A DNA stretch of 51,720 nucleotides from JACOXT01 sp964372855 (GTDB taxonomy: Bacteria > Patescibacteriota > Microgenomatia > Levybacterales > UBA12049). This document shows positions 1 through 6,753 of this stretch, piece by piece (the stretch's first letter is position 1; every line of letters starts with the position of its first letter). The position numbers and the translations under genes are program-made. Below the pieces are notes generated by a model that had not been told where the DNA came from, searched no databases, and saw only the letters and a program-made list of their open reading frames with translations. The stretch spans positions 1-51,720 of the forward strand of contig CAYJRY010000003.1 in assembly GCA_964372855.1 (NCBI GenBank), given 5' to 3'.

Positions 1-1
1 T

Positions 2-837
2 ATTGAATACGCAGAGCCTAATTTTATAGTAAGAGCTATACAAAATCCTTCACCCACAGCAGCTCCTCTGTCTCCAAGTATTGCTCCCTCAAATGTTTAT
101 CCAAATGACCCATATTATCCTCAAATGTGGAATTTACAAAGAATTCAAATGGAGAATGCCTGGGGCATTACTAAGGGATCAAATAGTGTAACTGTAGCTG
201 TGATTGATACAGGAGTAGATTATACACATCCTGATTTGGGTGGATGTTTAGGTACTGGTTGTAGAGTAATTGGAGGATATGATTTTGTCAACAATGATAG
301 TGATCCTATTGATGATGAAGGACATGGAACACATGTTGCAGGCACAATAGGAGCTTTAGTTAATAATAGTATAGGAGTTAGTGGTATTAATTGGGACGTA
401 AAACTTATGGCAGTAAAAGTTTTGGATCTTTATGGATATGGAAATACTGATAATATAGCAAAAGGCATAATATATTCTGCAGATAATGAAGCTAAGGTAA
501 TTAACATTAGTCTTGGGGCACGTGTTCGTTGCGCTCAATTTCAAGCAGTACAAGATGCAATATCCTATTCTTATAGTAAGAAAGTAGTCGTAGTTGTAGC
601 TGCAGGAAATGGTAATGATGATGCCTCCAATTTCTCTCCTCCCTCATGTAATAATGTTATCGCTGTTGCTTCGACAGGGCCTACAGATGAACGAGCTTAC
701 TACTCAAATTACGGAGTAACAGTTGATCTTGCCGCACCAGGTGGAGACAAATTGAAGTGCCTAGATGATTCTTGTTTGGTCAATTCTACATATCCTGGTA
801 ACCAGTATAAGTTCTTTCAAGGCACATCAATGGCAGC
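2..837 (+). CDS. Subtilisin-like serine peptidase (S8), N-terminal part, broken by gap
   Basis: Secreted endopeptidase of the S8 subtilase family. The frame is open from base 2, so the true start lies before the window. The first residues (IEYAEPNF) resemble the end of an I9 inhibitor propeptide. The catalytic Asp sits in VAVIDTGVDYTHPDL (Asp codon 206-208) and the catalytic His in DEGHGTHVAG (His codon 323-325). The fragment ends at QGTSMA just before the Ns, which is the catalytic-Ser motif. Reading through the 10 Ns gives a stop at 851-853, but the true gap length is unknown, so that stop is probably artificial. Several Cys residues (CLGTGC, CLDDSC) could form disulfides in an exported enzyme. 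The family call is firm; the gene boundaries are not. Confidence 0.9.
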
Positions 838-847
838 NNNNNNNNNN
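838..847. other. Assembly gap (10 N)
   Basis: Ten Ns join two contigs. Both flanks encode the subtilase Ser motif (QGTSMA before, YQGTSMAAPHVAG after) with different synonymous codons, so the join duplicates a piece of the protein rather than bridging it. The two sides are also in different reading frames. The nominal length of 10 should not be trusted. Confidence 0.98.
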
Positions 848-848
848 G

Positions 849-2900
849 TTTAACTATCTTCTTTACCAGGGTACCTCTATGGCAGCTCCTCATGTGGCAG
901 GAGTAGTTGCTCTTATGCACGCAAAGGATATGACGCTTACCCCTGATCAAATAGAAATTGATTTAAGAGATAGAGGAGACGTTATTTTCTCTGATAAAGC
1001 AATTGGCAAAAGACTAAATGCATGCAAAACTCTTGGAGACGAAAACTATTGCCCTCCTAATCCCACCCCTACTCCGATTCCAACACCTATACCTTTTGCT
1101 ATGAATAGTTTTGGAAAAACAGCTGTGTTCGATGGAAAAACTTCGTATATTAGTATACCTGGATTTAATACAAATCTACAATCGGACTTTACTATAGAAG
1201 TCTGGTTTAAAGGTCCTAAACGTTTAACGACGTCTCTATTGCCGATAATTGATAAAGTTAATCCTATAGGTAATCCTACCCCTCTTTTTCTTGGTATAGG
1301 AAATACCAAATTTGATAGTAATCTACTACAGCACTATTTTGCGGGAGTAAGTGAACAAGATAATAATTCTTCTTCCTGCCTTTTTGGTGCTGAAGGAGGA
1401 AAATTCATTGATTTTTATAAACAAGTAGATGAAGAGACAATTAGTGCTTGGCAACATATTGCAATTGTAATATCTAAAGAGGGAGTATTAGATCTTTTCA
1501 TAGATGGACACAAGGTGGAACAAGAGTCTGCAGTAAAAGTAGCTAGGCCATGTAAAAACGATCTACCTCTAACTATTGGGGCTTTAATGAATGTGAATAA
1601 AAATCCTGAAGCTTTCTTCGAAGGATTGATAGATGAAGTCCGTATCTCAAATATAGCAAGATATTCGTCCAACTTTATTCCTATTGCAGAGCCATTCATT
1701 CCGGACACAAACACAATGGCGCTATATCATTTTGATGGAGAAGCTCAAGATGCAACTGGGAATGGTAATGATGGACAGATATTTGGTGATTTACACTTTG
1801 TAGGTGAACTTCCTCGTCCCGACCTCCTACCTACCTCCCTCTCAACCACAACCTTCGTCCAATACCCAGGAGGGAATATTAAGGTTCCTCATTCAATCAA
1901 AAACCAAGGAACAGCAACAGCTTCTGCTATTGTCACAGAGTTTCATCTATCAAAGGACCAAGTATACGGTGGAGCAGATGATATAGTCTTTACTAACAAA
2001 AGAAATATATCTTCTTTAGCACCCGGACAAACAAGCTCTACTACTGCCTGGACAATATCTATTCCCTCATCAACTCCTCTTGGCAACTATTATATCTGTG
2101 CAATGGCAGATAGTATTAATACCAATACAGAGTCTTCGGAAACAAACAATACTTTGTGTACCACATCAACTATAAAAGTAGCTTTACCTGATCTTGTAGT
2201 AACATCTCATGGTAGTGTAACTTCTGCTTACACAGGAACTAATATTTCTATACCAATAACCATCTCAAATAAGGGTGAAGGACCATCGAAATCTATTGAT
2301 ATTGGAATATATCTTTCCAAAGACAATATAATCACAACCTCTGATACTCGTATCTCAACTCTTACTTTGTCTTCTGGACTTTCCCCTAACGCAACTAAAT
2401 CTTCTAACCCTTCAGGAAATTTAGCCTCAACTCTTACCCCAGGAGTTTACTACCTTGGAGCTATAGCTGATTACAATCAAAAAGTAAAAGAAACCAATGA
2501 ATGGAATAATACACTCCTTGGTAATCAAATCACAATTCTTCCTGGAGCAGATCTTGTTGTAACATCTGTCACTGGTCCATCAGAGGCAATTATTGGTACT
2601 TCAATTGGTATTACTACAACAACCAAAAACCAAGGATTAGGATCAGTCTCCTACTCAACAACAGGAATATATCTCTCAACTGATCAGTCTATTACAACCT
2701 CCGATATTCGTATCGGTACAATATCTGTTGGCTCTTTAGCTATTAACCAATTACGTACTGCAACTGCAACTCTTACTCTTCCATCAACCCTAACACCAGG
2801 AGAATACTACCTAGGAGCCATTGCTGATTATGACAATAAAAGATATGAATCAGATGAGAATAATAATGGACTGGTGGGGAATGGGATTACGGTGCAGTAA
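849..2900 (+). CDS. Subtilase C-terminal part with LamG and three CARDB domains
   Basis: Continues after the gap in another frame. It begins with NYLLYQGTSMAAPHVAGVVAL, which carries the catalytic Ser and the last subtilase helices, then a Pro/Thr linker (NPTPTPIPTPIP, about 1057-1092). Next comes a LamG/concanavalin-like domain (about 1110-1770; FTIEVWFKG, LIDEVRISNIARY, ALYHFDG). Three CARDB-type beta-sandwich repeats follow (about 1815-2170, 2185-2540, 2545-2897), each starting with a DLxxTS-like motif and ending in a GxYYxxAxAD...NN pattern. This looks like a large secreted protease with carbohydrate- or cell-surface-binding modules. It may be the same gene as the upstream fragment or the end of a neighbouring paralogue. 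Confidence 0.85.
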   Translation, partial: FNYLLYQGTSMAAPHVAGVVALMHAKDMTLTPDQIEIDLRDRGDVIFSDKAIGKRLNACKTLGDENYCPPNPTPTPIPTPIPFAMNSFGKTAVFDGKTSYISIPGFNTNLQSDFTIEVWFKGPKRLTTSLLPIIDKVNPIGNPTPLFLGIGNTKFDSNLLQHYFAGVSEQDNNSSSCLFGAEGGKFIDFYKQVDEETISAWQHIAIVISKEGVLDLFIDGHKVEQESAVKVARPCKNDLPLTIGALMNVNKNPEAFFEGLIDEVRISNIARYSSNFIPIAEPFIPDTNTMALYHFDGEAQDATGNGNDGQIFGDLHFVGELPRPDLLPTSLSTTTFVQYPGGNIKVPHSIKNQGTATASAIVTEFHLSKDQVYGGADDIVFTNKRNISSLAPGQTSSTTAWTISIPSSTPLGNYYICAMADSINTNTESSETNNTLCTTSTIKVALPDLVVTSHGSVTSAYTGTNISIPITISNKGEGPSKSIDIGIYLSKDNIITTSDTRISTLTLSSGLSPNATKSSNPSGNLASTLTPGVYYLGAIADYNQKVKETNEWNNTLLGNQITILPGADLVVTSVTGPSEAIIGTSIGITTTTKNQGLGSVSYSTTGIYLSTDQSITTSDIRIGTISVGSLAINQLRTATATLTLPSTLTPGEYYLGAIADYDNKRYESDENNNGLVGNGITVQ

Positions 2901-2941
2901 TCAGTTAACTTGTCAGTTTATGTAATGCTATAGCGGTGTGA

Positions 2942-2947
2942 TATTAT
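2942..2947 (+). promoter_or_regulatory. Extended -10 box 7 nt before the start codon
   Basis: TATTAT preceded by TG-A (2939-2941), an extended -10. Only 7 nt separate it from the ATG at 2955, so the transcript would start at or next to the start codon. No Shine-Dalgarno sequence lies between. Confidence 0.5.
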
Positions 2948-2954
2948 CTAAATT

Positions 2955-4202
2955 ATGGAATTTCAAGATGTAATCGAAGAAAAATATTTTACTAAAAATT
3001 CCTCTTTTCCTAGTAACCCAAAACCTAAAAGAAAATTATTTTTTAAATTAGTTTCTATATTTTTGCCTATTTTAATAATTATCATTCTTTCATATCTTTT
3101 CCTAATTCATCCTTACCAAGTGTCTGGATCGCCCATAAAACCATTTGCGTATAGAGATATTGTACTGACTGAAAGAATATCGTATCTTTTTAAAAAACCA
3201 CAAGTGGGTGATAGAGTAATTTTCAAACCAGAAGATTATCAAAATGATTTCGTAGGTGTAATTACGAAAATAGACAATAACAATACATATACGGTACAAT
3301 CATCTAAAGGAAGTCCGTGGAATGTAACTAAAGATAAAATAAAAAATAAAATTTATTATCCTTTTATTTCAAATGAGGAAGTGTTAAAAATAGTATCTGA
3401 AGAAGAAAAAACTTTTCCATCTCCTACAGTTACACCTTCCCAAGTTATATTCCCTACAATGAAACAGCTAATACCAACAAAGACCTTGTCTCAAATAACG
3501 CCTTCTGCGAAAAATACTATAACATCTACCCTAACTCCTAAGCCAACTAGTATACGAGATACCACTGCTCCACAGATAACTCAGATGACTGGACCAGGCG
3601 ATGGTTCTGTTATAGAATTTAATAATTTTTGCTTTCCAATTTATGCAACTGATAATATATCTAAATCTTCAGGTATAAAAGTTAGATCTAGATTTGATTC
3701 CCAGGATTGGACAGCATGGTCAACAGATTTTTCTCAATGTTTTCAGAATATTTCAAGTGGTAATCATACATTTTCAGCACAAGTTAGAGATGAAGCAGGT
3801 AATGAATCAAATATTATTACAAGAACTTTTACTGTCAGTGTGCCGCAAGATATATCAGTTGCGATAGGAGGACATAATTTTTCTGATACAAATTGCAATG
3901 GAATTAGAGATGCGGGCGAAAGTAATATTAACAACAATAGCACAACTGCATATCTTTATCGTATGCCAGAGTTTAGCATATTTACTTCAACATCAACAGA
4001 TAACTTAGGATACTATTATCTCTCAAAAAATATAAAGGAAAATGAATCTATAACTGTACAGCTAAGCCTTGTAGCGCCGTCAGGTTATAAAAGTAATCCT
4101 AACTTCAATCTTCCTCAATTCACTTTTAATAAAAATAATAAATCTGCAACTATTGACTGGCCTTCAGTACCATACGAGAATATTTATTCATGCTCTCCTT
4201 AA
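2955..4202 (+). CDS. Membrane protein: inactive-looking signal peptidase I domain, Ig-like and SdrD-B-like domains
   Basis: 415 aa. A lysine-rich cytoplasmic N-terminus is followed by one membrane helix (about residues 29-50) and an S26-like segment (HPYQVSGSPIKPF...RDIVLTERISYLFKKPQVGDRVIFKPED). The Ser of the SGSxxxP box is kept, but the family's Met-Pro-Thr context is altered. At the place of the catalytic Lys (usually in a YIKR-type motif) the protein reads DFVGVITKID, with no equivalent Lys. A Pro/Thr linker (about 150-195) precedes an Ig/HYR-like domain (DTTAPQIT...SAQVRDEAGN) and an SdrD B-like domain (GHNFSDTNCNGIRDAGE, about 300-415). Its own -10 box lies just upstream. Probably an extracytoplasmic structural or binding protein derived from a signal peptidase; function unknown. 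Confidence 0.65.
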   Translation: MEFQDVIEEKYFTKNSSFPSNPKPKRKLFFKLVSIFLPILIIIILSYLFLIHPYQVSGSPIKPFAYRDIVLTERISYLFKKPQVGDRVIFKPEDYQNDFVGVITKIDNNNTYTVQSSKGSPWNVTKDKIKNKIYYPFISNEEVLKIVSEEEKTFPSPTVTPSQVIFPTMKQLIPTKTLSQITPSAKNTITSTLTPKPTSIRDTTAPQITQMTGPGDGSVIEFNNFCFPIYATDNISKSSGIKVRSRFDSQDWTAWSTDFSQCFQNISSGNHTFSAQVRDEAGNESNIITRTFTVSVPQDISVAIGGHNFSDTNCNGIRDAGESNINNNSTTAYLYRMPEFSIFTSTSTDNLGYYYLSKNIKENESITVQLSLVAPSGYKSNPNFNLPQFTFNKNNKSATIDWPSVPYENIYSCSP

Positions 4203-4250
4203 CATCTTAACGGAATTATATGTTGTTTTTATCTCCACTTATTTCTGGGA

Positions 4251-4280
4251 TTGACAGAGTTAATGTCTTGGTAGTAGTAT
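4251..4280 (+). promoter_or_regulatory. Probable sodN promoter
   Basis: TTGACA (4251-4256), an 18-nt spacer and TAGTAT (4275-4280). The start codon follows 12 nt later, giving a leader of only about 5 nt. No Shine-Dalgarno sequence is visible. Confidence 0.5.
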
Positions 4281-4292
4281 TAAACTTGAAAT

Positions 4293-4796
4293 ATGAAAAC
4301 ATTGTATTGGTTACTAATACAGCTATTGCCTTATAAAGTTGCGTATGCACATTGTGATATTCCGTGTGGGATATATGATCCTCATATGGCGCAAATGGCA
4401 GCTCATACCGTGATAAGAATGACACAAATGATAAATGATTTGACTGTAAAAGGAGAGCCAGAATTTGAAGAAAGAAAAAAGATTATTCATCAAATTGCGC
4501 GGCTTACAAAAGTAAAAGAAGAGCACGCAGAGCTAGTAAAACATGAGGTAAGGGTTTTGTGGGCAGATTATTTCAAAGAAGAACATCTTAAAAAATATCC
4601 AGATCTTCATGAATTAGTATTTAAAATTATGAAGCTTGCTTCGCGTGCAAGACAGGAAATAAATATTGATGCTGCTGAAGAACTTTTAAAGAATGTGCAA
4701 AAGTTGGCAATAATATTTTTCGAAACAAAAGGATTGCAATCTGTGCGAGTTAAATCTCCTTATCCCACAGGATTAGAAATTGTTCTACATAAGTAA
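4293..4796 (+). CDS. sodN: Nickel superoxide dismutase
   Basis: 167 aa. Detoxifies superoxide using a Ni centre bound by the N-terminal hook of the mature protein. The hook motif HCDIPCGIYDP is complete: His20, Cys21 and Cys25 of the precursor correspond to His1, Cys2 and Cys6 of mature Ni-SOD. A 19-residue leader ending VAYA precedes it and must be removed so that His becomes the N-terminus. The rest is helical and charged, as expected of the four-helix bundle. The mature protein (148 aa) is longer than the roughly 117 aa of Streptomyces Ni-SOD. The peptidase gene directly downstream is the expected maturation partner. Known in actinobacteria, cyanobacteria and some CPR genomes; the call is firm. 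Confidence 0.93.
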   Translation: MKTLYWLLIQLLPYKVAYAHCDIPCGIYDPHMAQMAAHTVIRMTQMINDLTVKGEPEFEERKKIIHQIARLTKVKEEHAELVKHEVRVLWADYFKEEHLKKYPDLHELVFKIMKLASRARQEINIDAAEELLKNVQKLAIIFFETKGLQSVRVKSPYPTGLEIVLHK

Positions 4797-4797
4797 C

Positions 4798-5097
4798 ATG
4801 TTTTTTGCAATCTTTAAGATTTCAGGCCACAGTATGGAGCCCACAATTCAGGATAATCAAATGGTTTTTGTAAGCAGACTCCCCTTCTTATTATTCAAGC
4901 CAAGAATTGGAGATATTATAGCTTTTAGAAATAAGGATCAGGTGTTTATAAAAAGGATTATTAAAATAAATAGTGAAAAATATTTTATAGCTGGAGATAA
5001 TAAGAAAGATAGTTTTGATAGTAGAAGATTAGGATGGATAGATAAAAAACAAATTCTTGGTAAAGTAATAATAAATTCCAAATTCAAAAAGTTTTGA
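4798..5097 (+). CDS. sodX: Nickel-type superoxide dismutase maturation peptidase (S26 family)
   Basis: 99 aa from the ATG at 4798, one base after the sodN stop; an in-frame TTG at 4780 would overlap sodN and is less likely. A compact signal-peptidase-I-like Ser/Lys protease: the Ser is in SGHSMEPT and the Lys in VFIKRI, followed by the FIAGDNKKDSFDSR box that matches the GDN.xSxDSR motif of S26 enzymes. There is no clear membrane anchor beyond a short hydrophobic start. In other bacteria sodX lies beside sodN and is inferred to cleave the leader in front of the Ni-binding His. One-base spacing implies co-transcription. Function is assigned from motif plus neighbour. Confidence 0.9.
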   Translation: MFFAIFKISGHSMEPTIQDNQMVFVSRLPFLLFKPRIGDIIAFRNKDQVFIKRIIKINSEKYFIAGDNKKDSFDSRRLGWIDKKQILGKVIINSKFKKF

Positions 5098-5103
5098 GTT
5101 TTG

Positions 5104-5157
5104 ATCATTGGGATTTTGAGCATTATTTAGAATTTGGTGCTTAAGATTTAGAATTTT
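5104..5157. repeat. AT-rich dispersed repeat (TTTAGAATTTGGTGCTTAAG type)
   Basis: Fills the space between sodX and the methyltransferase gene. It shares words such as GTGCTT followed by A/G-rich bases and GATTTAGAATTT with copies near 12325, 12910, 18838 and 20637. Confidence 0.55.
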
Positions 5158-5162
5158 CTTAT

Positions 5163-5687
5163 ATGTTTTTTTGGATTTTCAATTTAGTATTAATTTTGAT
5201 AATTATATTTTTGTTGATTTTACTGTCTTGGTTTTGGCCGCCTGATAGTCCATGGGCGCCATGGTGGAGAACGGATAGAAAAACTGCACGAGCTATGTGT
5301 AGATTGGCAAAGGTGGGTAAGAAAGATATTGTTTATGATCTGGGATCAGGCGATGGAACAGCTCTTATTGTTGCTGCTAAAGAATTTGGCGCTAAGTGCG
5401 CTGGAATAGAAATAGATCCGCTTCGAGCAATTCTTTCTACTTTAATAATATATATTATTAAAGCGTACGACAAAGTGAAAATTAAGAGAGAAAACTTTTT
5501 TAATACTAACATCTCCGAGGCGACAGTTGTATTTGTTTATCTAGTCCCGAGAGCATTAAATAGACTTTTGCCAAAATTCAAAAAAGAGCTTCGCAAAGGA
5601 ACGCGAATAGTTAGTTATCGATATGAAATAAACTTACCATTGGAAAAATATGATAAAGAAAATAATATCAGGATGTATAAAATTTGA
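5163..5687 (+). CDS. Membrane-anchored SAM-dependent methyltransferase
   Basis: 174 aa. One N-terminal membrane helix (about residues 2-24), then a PDSPWAPWWRT segment and a class I Rossmann methyltransferase core. Motif I is DIVYDLGSGDGTALIVAAKEFGAKCAGIEIDP (given by its key parts: DLGSGDG and the acidic GIEIDP). The layout, a TM helix followed by this core, resembles the small FAM173/ATPSC-KMT-like lysine methyltransferases found in bacteria. The substrate cannot be read from the sequence; a membrane or membrane-associated protein is likely. The gene contains a perfect 24-bp palindrome (5440-5463) that is found again in an intergenic hairpin at 11339-11362. It ends 4 bp before the convergent FemAB gene. 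Confidence 0.75.
   Translation: MFFWIFNLVLILIIIFLLILLSWFWPPDSPWAPWWRTDRKTARAMCRLAKVGKKDIVYDLGSGDGTALIVAAKEFGAKCAGIEIDPLRAILSTLIIYIIKAYDKVKIKRENFFNTNISEATVVFVYLVPRALNRLLPKFKKELRKGTRIVSYRYEINLPLEKYDKENNIRMYKI
5440..5463. repeat. 24-bp perfect palindrome, copy 1 (inside methyltransferase gene)
   Basis: A self-complementary AT-rich sequence (core TTAATAATATATATTATTAA) translated in frame as part of LIIYIIK. The identical 24 bp, extended by two shared bases on the left, occurs at 11339-11362. Confidence 0.8.
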
Positions 5688-5691
5688 ACGT

Positions 5692-6753
5692 TTAAAATTT
5701 AAGTTTCAAAAAAAACCAACGTATTTTATCTAAGAATTTATACACCTGATAAAGAAGGAAATTTACAACAAGATCATAACTTCCGATAAATTCTACAAGT
5801 TGCGGTCCATATCCTTGCTTGAATCTATGAAATCCATACCATGGATCTTTGGGGTCAGGCGTTGGGCCGAGCGAACCCCACATATCAAATCTTTTTAATC
5901 CTAATTTTTTGCCAAATTTAATTACTTCCCACATCATAAGATTTGATGCCATAACTTCTCTATAATGAGTTGATGATGCGCCATATGGATAATAAAGAGT
6001 GTCACCATAAACAAAGACGATCCAAGCCACAAGAGGTATTGGTTGTTGGCTATTAATTTTTGGTTGATAGTTTGCTAGAAATAAATGGGCAGTGAGTTTA
6101 TCTTTATCTAAATTTCCCATCTTCGATTTTCCCTGTCTCACCATCAGGCGGGTATTTTCCATTTTCCGAGGACTTAAGGCTTCCCACATCAATCTATGAT
6201 AGTTTTCTGTATGCGCATAGAAGCCCTGACGTTTAGTTGTTTCTTTGGTTAGTTTTAGATACGTTTCAAATGCATCATCAGAGTTATCCTCAACTATTTT
6301 TACACCATGTTTTAGCGCAACCCTTATATTGTATCGAGTCTTAGGATGCATATCAGCCAGCAGCTCTTGTTCACTTTTGGTAAGATCCAAGATAAAAGTA
6401 TATCTTGTAAATAACGGATGCGCTGCTGGCTGCAATTTCCAATTTCCAATTTCCAATTTCCAATCATTTTGAGATTTGGGATTTGAAATTTGAGATTTTT
6501 CGATGTTTGGTTCCAATTGAATAAAAATGCATTTTTCCTGTTTTCCAATTTCTATTAATTTAGTCAACATTTCTTTATCTGGAAGTGGGCCTTTTGGTAT
6601 ATAACCGATAGTCCAAGGAAGGTGGGCCTTGCCTGCCGGCAGGCAGGGGATTTTGTGAATAGTTAATTGAAAATTCTTTTCTCTAATTACTTTAATTCCT
6701 GTTTTTTGCCTAAATTCACCCCACTGCCTTGACTGAAGAGGATGTATATTCAT
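5692..6753 (-). CDS. FemAB-like peptidoglycan bridge aminoacyltransferase
   Basis: 353 aa from the ATG at 6753, which forms an ATGA overlap with the uvrD-like stop (an ATG at 6759 is possible). FemAB/GNAT-fold enzymes add amino acids from aminoacyl-tRNA to the lipid II stem peptide. Family-like parts: QSRQWGEFRQKTG near the start, GYIPKGPL, the MHPKTRYNIRVALKHGV segment, LYYPYGASS, and the C-terminal FDMWGSLGPTPDPKDPWYGFHRFKQGYGP block, all typical of bacterial FemAB-like proteins. Two repeat insertions are translated in frame: a GC-rich palindrome near residue 40 (reads CLPAGKA) and an AATTTCC-type tandem repeat near residues 85-110 (reads ISNPKSQNDWKLEIGNWKLQ). Either the fold tolerates these loops or they alter function. 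Confidence 0.85.
   Translation of the reverse strand: MNIHPLQSRQWGEFRQKTGIKVIREKNFQLTIHKIPCLPAGKAHLPWTIGYIPKGPLPDKEMLTKLIEIGKQEKCIFIQLEPNIEKSQISNPKSQNDWKLEIGNWKLQPAAHPLFTRYTFILDLTKSEQELLADMHPKTRYNIRVALKHGVKIVEDNSDDAFETYLKLTKETTKRQGFYAHTENYHRLMWEALSPRKMENTRLMVRQGKSKMGNLDKDKLTAHLFLANYQPKINSQQPIPLVAWIVFVYGDTLYYPYGASSTHYREVMASNLMMWEVIKFGKKLGLKRFDMWGSLGPTPDPKDPWYGFHRFKQGYGPQLVEFIGSYDLVVNFLLYQVYKFLDKIRWFFLKLKF
6433..6500. repeat. AATTTCC tandem repeat inside FemAB gene
   Basis: About four copies of a TTTCCAA/AATTTCC unit followed by GAGATTTGGGATTTGAAATT. It is translated in frame on the minus strand and has no counterpart in the conserved FemAB core. Confidence 0.7.
6630..6645. repeat. GC-rich 16-bp palindrome TGCCTGCCGGCAGGCA
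   Basis: A perfect palindrome, far GC-richer than its surroundings, inside the FemAB coding region; it translates to CLPAGKA on the minus strand. Such palindromes recur in CPR assemblies. Confidence 0.8.

Noticed and set aside
356..553. Minus-strand open frame opposite the subtilase
   Set aside because: Fully inside a conserved coding region, no motif, low-complexity Ile/Tyr/Ser peptide; a shadow frame.
6433..6500. CRISPR-like array
   Set aside because: Units are only 7-8 nt, without spacers of constant length; a tandem micro-repeat, not a CRISPR.
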